This document shows, piece after piece, positions 20,588-29,932 of a stretch of DNA of 64,000 nt. Source of the DNA: Mycoplasma miroungigenitalium (lineage in GTDB: Bacteria; Bacillota_I; Bacilli_A; Mycoplasmatales; Metamycoplasmataceae); assembly GCF_013008635.1 (NCBI RefSeq), contig NZ_CP053096.1, forward strand, positions 310,001 through 374,000. The letters are read 5' to 3'. The stretch's first letter is position 1. Each line of letters starts with the position of its first letter. Below the pieces are notes generated by a model. That model was given only the letters and a program-made list of their open reading frames with translations. It made no database searches and was not told the DNA's origin. The position numbers and the translations under genes were made by a program.

Positions 20588-21667
20588 ATGGAACAAACAA
20601 TGTACAAATCGTTAATGAGCATCAAAAATAAACATGATGAACTAGTCGAAAAATTAACCGAAGAATCAGTAATTAACAATATAAAGGAGTATACAAAAAT
20701 AAATCGTGAAGTTGGTAAAATCAAAGATATTGCCAATGTTTTCACTAAATATTTAAATTTAGAAAAAGATATAGCAACAGCCAAAACTATGCTTTCATCA
20801 AAAGATCAAGACGAAATAGAATTCGCTAAATCAATTATTGATGAAAACGAACCACAGCTAGTTGAACTAGAAGAAAAATTAAAAATTCTCATTCTACCTA
20901 AAGATGAAAATGATGATAAAAACGTTATCATTGAAATTCGTGGAGCCGCTGGAGGGGATGAGGCAAACATTTTTGCCGGCGATTTATACAGAATGTATTC
21001 AAAATATGCTGAAGAAGTTGGTTTTAAACAAAGTGTTCTTTCAACTTCGCCAGCAAATGCCGGCGGATTTAGCCAAATAGTATTTATGGTTAAAGGAGAA
21101 AATGCCTACTCGAAACTAAAATTTGAAACAGGCGTACACAGAGTCCAAAGAATACCAACAACTGAAAGTTCAGGACGTATCCATACATCTACTGTAACTG
21201 TAACTGTAATGCCAGAAATTGATGATAGTATAGATATCGAAATTAAACCTCAAGATATTAACATTGATACATATCGTTCTTCCGGGGCTGGTGGACAAAG
21301 TGTTAATACCACTGATTCAGCTATTAGAATTACACATATTCCTACTGGAATTGTAGTAACATCCCAAGATCAACGTAGCCAAATTGCAAACAAAGAAGCT
21401 GCAATGTCTGTTCTTAGATCTAAACTTTATGACCTCGAAATGCAAAAGAAGCAAGATGAAGAATCAGGATATAGAAAATTAGCAGGGCACGGCGATAGAA
21501 GCGAGAAAATTAGAACATATAACTATCCTCAAGACCGTGTAACTGACCATAGAATTGGTTATTCTACATCTTTAAAACAGGTAATTGAAGGCAAATTAGA
21601 TTCGATTATTGAAAGTTTGCTGACCGAAGAACAAAACCAAAAAATAGCAGCAAGTGGATTAAAATAA
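20588..21667 (+). CDS. prfA: Peptide chain release factor 1
   Basis: A 359-aa RF1 reading UAA and UAG. The codon-recognition segment [14 protein letters not shown] contains the P-x-T tripeptide (PTT) of RF1, and the catalytic GGQ is in [10 protein letters not shown] (about residues 233-242). RF1 specificity agrees with UGA being a sense codon; no RF2 is seen. A TATAAT lies 9 nt before the ATG. It overlaps prmC by 1 nt. Confidence 0.96.
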   Translation: MEQTMYKSLMSIKNKHDELVEKLTEESVINNIKEYTKINREVGKIKDIANVFTKYLNLEKDIATAKTMLSSKDQDEIEFAKSIIDENEPQLVELEEKLKILILPKDENDDKNVIIEIRGAAGGDEANIFAGDLYRMYSKYAEEVGFKQSVLSTSPANAGGFSQIVFMVKGENAYSKLKFETGVHRVQRIPTTESSGRIHTSTVTVTVMPEIDDSIDIEIKPQDINIDTYRSSGAGGQSVNTTDSAIRITHIPTGIVVTSQDQRSQIANKEAAMSVLRSKLYDLEMQKKQDEESGYRKLAGHGDRSEKIRTYNYPQDRVTDHRIGYSTSLKQVIEGKLDSIIESLLTEEQNQKIAASGLK

Positions 21668-22380
21668 TGCCTACAATTGAAGAGTTAAAATTAGAAAAAC
21701 GTCGTTACGGATTAAGCGAAATAATCTCTAATGAAGAACTAAAAAAACTTCAAGAAGGAATGCCTATTCAATATATTATGGGATATATTGAATTTTTAAA
21801 TACGAAGATAAAATTAGACCATAAGGTTTTAATACCTCGATATGAAACTGAAGAAATGGTTGATTTGGCTTTAAAAAAATACGTGAAAAACAAAATTGAT
21901 TTTAAAGTACTTGATCTTTGCTGCGGTTCAGGTTTTATTGGTTTGGCAATTAAGGTAAATGCACCAAAAGTACAAGTAACTCTTTCGGATATTGATCCTA
22001 TCGCTATCAAACAAACTAAGGAAAACGCAATTGAAAATCTAGGCAGTGATACACGCGTAAATATTATCCAAAGTGACTTATTTTCAAATGTAACCGAAAA
22101 ATTTGATTTAATAATATCTAACCCTCCATATCTCGATGAAAATATTATCTTAAATAATGACAAAGATTTAAAATGAGAACCACAACATGCTTTATACACA
22201 AAAGACGAAGGGTGGTATTTTTATAAAAAAATACTTGATCATTATAAAAGTTATTTAAACGATGATGGTGTACTTATATTCGAAATTAACCCCTTACATA
22301 TTCAAAAATGAAATGAATTGAATAATGTCAAAATTTTAAATGATATAAACAATAAGCCAAGATTTGCTATTATTGTATAA
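21667..22380 (+). CDS. prmC: Release factor glutamine methyltransferase
   Basis: A 237-aa PrmC/HemK SAM-dependent methyltransferase that modifies the Gln of the RF1 GGQ motif. The SAM site is VLDLCCGSGFIGLA (about residues 81-94) and the catalytic NPPY is at about 154-157. The N-terminal helical domain is shorter than in E. coli. Translationally coupled to its substrate gene prfA. Its stop codon lies inside the -10 box of acpP. Confidence 0.94.
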
Positions 22381-22387
22381 TTACGCT

Positions 22388-22609
22388 ATGAATATTACAA
22401 ATTTAGTTATTGAAAAGGTTCAAAAATTTACCAAGTCTAAAGTTTCATTAAACTCTGAATTAAAAGAACTTAAAATAGATTCATTAACTTTGGCTGAACT
22501 TGTTTTTGATCTTGAAGACGAATTAAAAATTCGTGTCAGTGATGAAGAATTACTGAAATTAAAAACAATACAAGATGTTGTTAATTTAATTGAAAATACT
22601 AAAAAATAG
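22388..22609 (+). CDS. acpP: Acyl carrier protein
   Basis: A 73-aa ACP. The phosphopantetheine Ser is in LKIDSLTLAELVFDLED (Ser at residue 37). The ATG at 22388 is preferred over an in-frame ATG at 22364, because TATAAT at 22376-22381 ends exactly 6 nt before it and no ribosome-binding site is present (leaderless). The start at 22364 would put the promoter inside the gene. Its stop codon lies inside the bidirectional terminator shared with the Pst permease. Confidence 0.9.
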   Translation: MNITNLVIEKVQKFTKSKVSLNSELKELKIDSLTLAELVFDLEDELKIRVSDEELLKLKTIQDVVNLIENTKK

Positions 22610-22625
22610 CCTATGCGGCTATTTT
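22603..22625. terminator. Bidirectional terminator shared by acpP and the Pst permease
   Basis: AAAATAGCC/GGCTATTTT hairpin containing both stop codons (TAG of acpP at 22607-22609; the minus-strand TAG at 22611-22613), with A-run on the left and T-run on the right. Confidence 0.85.
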
Positions 22626-24458
22626 ATTTTTAATTAAATACACCTTAACTTTTTCTTGCATTTTTGTATTCAATAACGGTGTCACAAAATAAGTGATTAA
22701 AGAAAATAAAGAAGTTAATAAAATAGCAATAAAAGCACATTCTAACATCACGTTTCTTGAATTAGAACTGTGTTTGTTTAATTCAGCCACCATTCTTGTT
22801 GTTAATGTTTGTTGAGGGTAAAGCAACGAAAAGACATTTGAATTTTGTCTTCCTGAAGTTAATAAAAATGGTGATGCTTCAGCAACAAATAGAGTCAGCA
22901 CCATAAAGAAACAATTAAAAATTGTTGGTGTTATCAATGGAAGGACTAATTTGAAAAATATTTTTGGGTTGCTTAAGCCTTTATTTGCGGCTTGTTTAAT
23001 TAATGTTTTGTTAATTTTTTTGAAACCGTTATTAAACTGTTTAATCATAACTGGTATCAACAATACAACAACAGAGGCAACACCGGCCAATAATGATGAA
23101 TCATGGCCTTTATCTAATGTTCAACCAAAAAGATGGATAAAAATACCATACGCAAATAAACCATGCACTAATGATGGTAAACCTCCACTTGTTATTAATA
23201 GTGAATTAATTAACTTGCTAAAAAATGTTTTTCTTGAAAATCTCTCAAAATAAATTGAAACCATCAAACTAAAAGGTATAACAATAATCGCCGTTCAAAT
23301 CGCACCATATAATGTGGTTGACATCGATCAAAGCGTTGTATCTACACCAAATTTAATAGTCGATGTCGGTTTAATTACTGATAAAAATCCGAATATTAAA
23401 ATATAAATGAAAGCACTAATGATTAACAAACCAATAATTATAAAGAATAATCACTCAATTGATTTTTGGATATTATCATAAATTTTAGTTCTTTGGGATT
23501 CCTTATTTTTTCCATTATTTCACTTGTTGGATAATATAATTAAATTGTCTTTATATGTTGTTTTAAACGTATTTGTTTTCGTAATTAAAGTAATGAGAAA
23601 ATTAATTACTCCAATCACAATAATTAATGTCAGTGATAATGCAAATAAATATTCTTTCACATATTCACTTTTAAGAGCGAAAAAGTTAGTTGTTACCATT
23701 GTTGCCGCCGGTTTAATGGAGTTACTGAAGAAATTTTCGCCGCTAACCCATAAATTATATGAATTATTACTAATCATAATAAATGAAGCAGCTGACGCCT
23801 CACCAACAACTTTAACAAAAGCCGTAAAACAACATTTTAAAATTTGCTTTTTATTAGATTTCAGTAGTAATTTGTAAATAATCAAAGATGAATTGATTCT
23901 TAAATCTTTTGCAATTTTTTGTTGGTTAAAATCTATGGAATCAAAACTATTTACTAAGTTATTTATCAGAACTGCAGAATTAAATATAATAAACATTAAA
24001 ACACAAGTCATAAAACTTTTTCCATTAAACGAATTAAACATAAAATGAGTAAAATTCGTTAAAACATTGAGAGCATACAATGCAAAAATCACTGAAGGGG
24101 CACTTCCTATTATTTTCACGACTAGCTTTATAATCTTGCTTACTTTATTATTAAGTCTAAATGTGATTAAAACTGCACTTTTTATTGATAAAGGAATACT
24201 AAAAATTAATGTAAAAATAGCAATTATTATAGAGATAGTTATTGAATTAAATATACCACCCTTAATACCATCTACACCATCAAAATCTAATGACCAAGGT
24301 TTAAATCCAAATTCCTTAACGATATCAGATGATTTCCATATTATTACACCTAAAAAGGCTAACATAATAATTAAAAAAATTATTGCAACAAATAAAGCAA
24401 GAAATTTAATTGGTTTTTTAGATGTGAATTCCCATTTATATTTACTATTTTTTTTCAT
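22611..24458 (-). CDS. pstA: Fused PstC-PstA phosphate ABC transporter permease
   Basis: Reading TGA as Trp gives one 615-aa protein with two permease halves. The first half (residues 1-310) has the N-terminal helix, the extended DGIKGGIFNSITISIIIAI region and a degenerate EAA loop (VVGEASAASFIM). The second half (about 320-615) has SGGLPSLVHGLFAYGIF and a recognisable EAA-type loop (EASPFLLTSG), as in PstA. Such fusions are known in mycoplasmas (M. genitalium pstA). No phosphate-binding lipoprotein and no PstB ATPase flank it, so partners must lie elsewhere. No ribosome-binding site is obvious before the ATG at 24456-24458. Confidence 0.82.
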
Positions 24459-24527
24459 ATATAAAGTATAAAAAAATATTTAAAATGCAATAATATTTAT
24501 AAATAAAAGATATGGGAGAGATTCAAA

Positions 24528-25061
24528 ATGGAATTATTAGATATTTATGACAATGAACGTCAAAAAACAGGTAAAACATTTATTCGTGGAGAAAGTTTAG
24601 AGTATGGAAACAACCATATAGTCGCTTTTCTGTGTTTATTTAATAAAAAAGGTGAAATGTTAATACAAAAAAGAGTTTCAAATAAACCAAAATACCCTGG
24701 TTTGTGAGACGTTAGTGTTGGTGGGGCAGTCGATCATGGAGAAAGTTCTGTTGAAGGAATAAAACGAGAAGCTTTAGAGGAAATTGGTTATAACTTTGAA
24801 CCTCTGCATCAAAAAGCGGCATTCACAATCAACCTAAAGAAAATATATTGTGACTATTTCATCGGTGTTACTGACTGAGAATTAGATAAGTTTGAAATTC
24901 AAAAAGAAGAAGTTGAACAATTAATGTGAGCTGATTATGACACGGTCATTAATTTAATAAGAGAGAATCAGTTCATGAAATACCACGAATCCTTAATCAA
25001 ATATATCTTTGATATTTGACAAATGCCGTATACCAGATTAAGTGACCCAAACTTAATGTAA
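24528..25061 (+). CDS. Nudix hydrolase-family protein
   Basis: A 177-aa protein broken by TGA codons, all needed as Trp. The Nudix box is GGAVDHGESSVEGIKREALEEIG split as GAVDHGE (about residues 66-72) and REALEEIG (79-86), fitting Gx5Ex7REUxEExG. The part before it, KRVSNKPKYPGLWDVSVGG, resembles isopentenyl-diphosphate-isomerase-like or YfcD-like Nudix proteins. GGGAGAG precedes the ATG. Likely hydrolyses a nucleotide-diphosphate derivative; substrate unknown. Followed 15 nt later by the tandem kinase gene, which has its own promoter. Confidence 0.85.
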
Positions 25062-25076
25062 GGTTATAATTTAAAT

Positions 25077-26501
25077 ATGACAAACTATATGCAATTTTTA
25101 AAAGAAAATATCAGTAAAGAATTATTAAGCGAACTTTCTGACATCGAATTTATATATAAGGGGTTTCACAACTATACATTTAAAGCCAAATATAAAAGAA
25201 AGGACGTTCAGGTTAGAATACCTATTTCTAATCTTGTTAATCACGATATTGAGGAGCTAGTACTAAAATCACTCTCTGCAACTTTGTATTATGAAAATGG
25301 AATATTAATTCGTGAATGATTTCAAGGAAAAACACTTGAATATATCAAATTAACAAAAGAAATTCAACTGAAAGTAATAAAAAAAATAAAAGAATTTCAC
25401 CAATTGACATTAAATGTCCCAAAAATGGATTTTCATCACTACAAAAAAGGCAGTAAAAAATATGTAGATTTAGTTGCAAAATACACAAAAGACGCCGATT
25501 TGGTGACTTCGCACTGTGACTTGTCTGCTAAAAACATACTAATAAACGAAACAGGCAATATAGAATTAATAGATTTTGAATGAGTTCGTAAAGCTCATCC
25601 TTTTTTTGATGCAATAACATTAGTCCAATCGCAGAATTTTAATCCCGAGATTGTTAAAACTGAATTTTGTATGACAGACCAACAATTTGAAGAAATAACA
25701 TTTATATCAGATGAATTTAGACAACATGGTTATGAATCGGTATATTCAAATTTTGTTATTAATAGTGATACCCCAAAAATAGGAAAAGGATTAACAAATC
25801 TTTCTTATGTACAAAATGATTTATTTATACAAATTAAACAAAAAAACGGATTTAATCACCTGAATAAATTGTCTTTATTTGACAAACTAAAATGTAATGA
25901 AAAAGTTATATTTGAAAATGAAAATATGATAATCAGAAAATACATAAACTCATTAGATATTAATTTTAGTAACGAATATATAATTGCTAACATTGCAAAG
26001 GCAATATCTGAGTTGCATTGTTCCCAAATTCAATTAAAAAACAATTCAATTCGTCAAAGAATTGAAAAATACATTGAAATGTTAAATGACCATATAAAAT
26101 TTAACTTAATATTTACCCCAGACATAATTAAAACATTATTAATATACGCGGAATTTTTAACTAACGACGTTCCGTCCCATAATGATTTAAACAAAGAAAA
26201 TATTCTGCTTGATAACACTAATAATATTAAGTTTATTGACTTTGAATATTCAAGTATGAATAATATTTATTTTGATCTTTCCTATTGCGCTTCAGCTTTA
26301 GTGCTGTCATCAGAGTTAGAGTTAAAATTCCTTAATTCTTACTCTGAAAATAGCAATAGAATAATAGATATAAACGAGTATTATAAAACCAAAGCGTTGG
26401 CAAATTTTTATGGAATTGCATGGTCGCTAACAATTAATCCTGAATTTGATTTTTCTTGACTGACGAACAATGTTTTAGATAACCTCATATACTTTAAATA
26501 A
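25077..26501 (+). CDS. Protein with two tandem choline/aminoglycoside-kinase-like domains
   Basis: A 474-aa protein formed by reading through TGA Trp codons. Domain 1 (residues 1-210) has the Brenner motif HCDLSAKNILIN (about 145-156) and DFEW; domain 2 (about 225-474) has HNDLNKENILLD (368-379) and FIDFEYSS (387-394). Both keep the catalytic Asp and Asn and the metal-binding Asp, so both look active. The N-terminal lobe of domain 1 has KGFHNYTFKAKY, matching the nucleotide loop of choline kinases. Choline/ethanolamine kinase (LicA-like) activity is the best guess. TATAAT at 25065-25070 lies exactly 6 nt before the ATG (leaderless). Confidence 0.75.
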
Positions 26502-26592
26502 AAAGCATTAATTAATAAAACAATCAAAAAATTATAAAAAAGTTCGTTTTTTTATTGCGCACTTATTTTTACTTTATATATATAATGTTATT

Positions 26593-27510
26593 ATGATTAA
26601 ATTAGAAGTTACATATAAAGACAGAATAGATAAATATATTTCAGATAATACCGAATTATCAAGAAATGACGTTAAGCAATTAATCTTGCAAGGCGCAGTT
26701 TTATTGAATGATAATACGATACCAGTCAACAAACCAAAATACATTGTTCAACAAGGTTGAAATATTACTATTACGAAATTAATTGATAAAGAAACTAATG
26801 TGGTTCCTAGAAAAATGGATTTAGACATTGTCTATGAAGATGATGATTTAGTAGTTTTAAACAAACCCACAGATTTGGTTGTACATCCAGCTCCCGGCCA
26901 TCATGACGATACATTGGTAAATGGATTATTATTCCATTTCAAAACACTATCAAATGAAAACGGTTTATTAAGACCGGGCATAGTTCATAGAATAGATAAA
27001 GACACAAGTGGATTGTTGATTATAGCCAAAAATAATGAAACTCATGTTAAATTGGTTGAAATGTTAAAAAATCATGAAATTCATCGTTCGTATTTGGCTA
27101 TTTGCGATGGTTTAATTGAAAATAAAACAACCAAAATAAATTTACCAATTAACAGACACGCAAACGATCGTAAGAAGATGACTGTCCACAAAGATGGGAA
27201 AGATTCAATCACCACAGTGTATCTACTTAAACATTTTTATTTAGAAAAAGAACCAAAATCATTAGTAAGATGTCAACTTGAAACTGGTCGTACCCATCAA
27301 ATTCGTGTACACTTAAAATATATTGGGCACCCAATTTATGGAGATCCTGTATATAACAAAAAAATTGACGAATTCAATCAACGTTTGCATGCTTATAAAT
27401 TAGAATTTATTCACCCTATCAGCGGTAAAAAAATTACTGTTTTTGCACCTATACCAAATGAATTTAACATTGCAGATTTCGATTTTAACGAATTGAAAAA
27501 CGAAGAATAA
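26593..27510 (+). CDS. RluD-type pseudouridine synthase
   Basis: A 305-aa RluA-family enzyme. The S4 domain (residues 12-65) is followed by the catalytic block HRIDKDTSGLLIIAK (about 136-150) with Asp, and LETGRTHQIRVHL (motif III). Closer to E. coli RluD (23S rRNA positions 1911/1915/1917) than the gene at 12539. TATAAT at 26581-26586 ends exactly 6 nt before the ATG; no ribosome-binding site. Confidence 0.9.
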
Positions 27511-27522
27511 TTAAGGAGAAAA

Positions 27523-28353
27523 ATGAAAAGACAATATTTAAACATAAATAGTACAGCCGAATTATGAAAGCTGGAAAAAACAACATTTCGTAAGTACGTG
27601 ATTGGTTCATTAATATCTATACTTATTGTTACAGCAGTGATATTAGTACATCAAATATCACAATTTATTCTTCAATATAAAAATGGAATGTTTGCAACAA
27701 AAACTGACAATAGTTCAGTCCTTATTTACGTATTAATTCCATTGTTTTATATCGCGATATGAGTTTGAATATCAATATCATACATTTTGGGAATGATTAA
27801 AAGTTATCAAAATAAAAGTTTTGAACATTTAAAACCAGGCACGGCCACCTTTTTTGGAATAATGTCATTTATAAGCTTTTTTGATATTATTACTTTCTTT
27901 ATATCCAAAGGCAACACATCAAACGTAAAATTGAACACTTTACAAATAATTCAGGTAGTATTACCTATTTTAATTTCATTCTTAACAATATCTTTATATT
28001 ATGGGTTTGTGCGTGAAACTAAATTTATTTATATAGCTTTTGCAAATGCTAAACAATTTGAGCTTATCAAGACAATTGGACAAAGTACTAACATGTTTTC
28101 GGACTTAAATAATATTTTCAATCATAATTCAATGTCTCCAGAATCGTCACAAAATCAAAGACCTAATCAACCTGTGAACGAAACTGAAGCTGAGATAGTT
28201 AAATCTGATAGACAACAAAAAATAGAAAAATTACTAATGCTTCCAAATCACCGTTTATACGAAATGGCCAAGAAATTGTATATTAGTGGCTATGAAAAAA
28301 TGGAAAAAGAGGAATTAGTCAACAAAATAATTGACATTACTGACAAAAAATAA
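27523..28353 (+). CDS. Membrane protein with a Rho-N/SAP-like C-terminal motif
   Basis: A 276-aa protein: four transmembrane helices (about residues 24-47, 68-90, 105-128, 147-168), a Gln/Asn/Pro-rich linker (about 205-225), then a C-terminal helix-extended-helix (about 232-274) reading LPNHRLYEMAKKLYISG...MEKEELVNKII. That pattern is what Rho_N and SAP domains look like, both nucleic-acid-binding. AAGGAG precedes the ATG, 12 nt after the RluD-type gene, so both are in one unit. Function unknown; tethering nucleic acid to the membrane is a speculation. Confidence 0.65.
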
Positions 28354-28357
28354 TTGG

Positions 28358-28386
28358 AATTGTGGCGCTTTGCTACAATTTTTATT
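28358..28386 (+). terminator. Hairpin with T-run between the membrane protein and rnhB
   Basis: AATTGTGGC/GCTACAATT stem with a 5-nt loop and T-rich tail, ending 10 nt before rnhB. Its position just before a gene with an AGGAG site suggests partial termination or attenuation. Confidence 0.65.
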
Positions 28387-28395
28387 AGGAGATAA

Positions 28396-29019
28396 ATGGA
28401 ATATAAAGTAGATATTGAATTAAGAGAATTTAAAAATCTAAAACAAATTTTGGGTTTAGACGAAGCGGGCAGGGGCTGCTGTGCTGGTCCATTGGTCGTT
28501 GCGGGAGTGGTATTTCCTCCTAATTATTCTAATCCGTTAATAAACGATTCTAAAAAATTAAATGCTAAACAAAGAGAAATGGCGTTTGAACAGATTAAAA
28601 GAGATGCCATTAAATACGATATTAAATTTTTAACCAGTATTGAGGTTGATTATTTAAATCCTAAAGCCGGTTCCGTAAAACTAATGACTGAAATTGCAAA
28701 CCAATTTAACGATGTTGATTTAGTTATTACAGATTATGAAAAATTGCCTAATTGCACTGTCAAACAATTGAATTTAGTAAAGGGTGATTCTAAATCTCTC
28801 ACGGTGGCGGCAGCTTCAATTTTAGCAAAAGTTTCAAGAGACAGATATATGGATGAATTGGATTTAAAATATCCCGAATACTCATTCAAAACACACAAAG
28901 GTTATGGAACTTTGAAACACAAACAAGCTATGGAAAAATATGGATTGATTCCAGAACACAGAAAAAGTTATAAAAATGTTAAATCAGCATACGAAACATT
29001 TTTAAACAATAAGGAGTAA
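28396..29019 (+). CDS. rnhB: Ribonuclease HII
   Basis: A 207-aa RNase HII removing RNA from RNA-DNA hybrids. The catalytic DEAGRG is in LGLDEAGRGCCAGPLVV (residues 19-35). The third Asp is in LVITDYEKL and the DSKSLTVAAASILAKVSRD block (about 135-155) is complete. AGGAG precedes the ATG. Stop and next start are separated by 1 nt. Confidence 0.95.
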   Translation: MEYKVDIELREFKNLKQILGLDEAGRGCCAGPLVVAGVVFPPNYSNPLINDSKKLNAKQREMAFEQIKRDAIKYDIKFLTSIEVDYLNPKAGSVKLMTEIANQFNDVDLVITDYEKLPNCTVKQLNLVKGDSKSLTVAAASILAKVSRDRYMDELDLKYPEYSFKTHKGYGTLKHKQAMEKYGLIPEHRKSYKNVKSAYETFLNNKE

Positions 29020-29020
29020 A

Positions 29021-29758
29021 ATGAGTTTTTACAATAGAACTATCGAAAGATATAGTGTTCGTGAATACGACACAAACAAAAAAATTTCTGATGAAGATTA
29101 TAATAAAATAATAAATGTTATTAAATCTGCACCAACATCTTCAAATTGACATTCATCAAGTGCGATTGTAGTAAGAGATAAAGAAATATTAAATAAATTA
29201 GGAGAAACTAGCAAATATACTGGCGCAATTAAATCATGTGATATGTTTATAGTTTTTTTAGCAGACTACAATAGAATGAATATTGCAAAATCAAAACACC
29301 CAGAATTACAATATAATAATCATTCTTCAGAATCATATACAGTTGCAGTCGGTGATGCATTTATACAAGCTACAATGGCTCAAGATATTGCTACAGATTT
29401 AGGTTTAGGAACTTGTTTTATAGGTCTTGTCAGAACGATTGAAAAAGAAATAATCAACCTATTAAATATAAAAGGTCAAGCATTCCCAGTAGTTGGATTA
29501 ACAATAGGCCACAGACTTAGTGAAGGACATGTTAAACCTAAATTAAACCGTGTGTACGAAAACTTCTATGACTACAATAATTTAAATAATGAAGTAGATC
29601 AATACGATGCTCAACTTATTAAGCATTTAAACAAAATTTCGCCAGATAAAAAAGCATTTTCATACACTGAAGCCACCATTAAATCCGCTTCATCATATCG
29701 CATGGATACTGATTTAATCGAAGAAATTTGAAATCTTGAATTAGTAAATAATAAATAA
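29021..29758 (+). CDS. Nitroreductase-family flavoprotein
   Basis: A 245-aa NfsA-like oxidoreductase: RTIERYSVREYDTNKKIS at the N-terminus, APTSSNWHSSSAIVV (flavin contact), and the AVGDAFIQATMAQDIATDLGLGTCFIG helix and loop, then VVGLTIGHRLSE. It probably uses FMN and NAD(P)H; the physiological substrate is unknown. AAGGAG precedes the ATG, in the rnhB unit. A long terminator follows, which marks the left border of the ICE remnant. Confidence 0.88.
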
Positions 29759-29790
29759 AAAATGGTTTGTCAATAAGACAAACCATTTTT
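29757..29790 (+). terminator. Terminator after nitroreductase
   Basis: Thirteen-base stem AAAATGGTTTGTC/GACAAACCATTTT, loop AATAA, T-run. Confidence 0.9.
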
Positions 29791-29932
29791 ATACAAAAAA
29801 GTATAAAAAAACACCTGTTTGTGGAACAGGCGGTACATTAAAGTTATACAACCTCAATGACGACTCATCGCTATTTATTTATACCATATTAACCAATTTA
29901 ACCTAATTTATTTTTATAAAGGATATAAACTC

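Noticed and set aside
29800-29880. Possible tRNA or riboswitch in the structured stretch after the nitroreductase terminator
   Set aside because: No T-arm GTTC-like sequence or acceptor stem could be found, and no known riboswitch core.
29807-29932. Open frame continuing upstream of the large ICE pseudogene
   Set aside because: No start codon, unusual composition for protein (WRR, LYHINQ), and it contains a CCTGTT/AACAGG hairpin; treated as non-coding junction.
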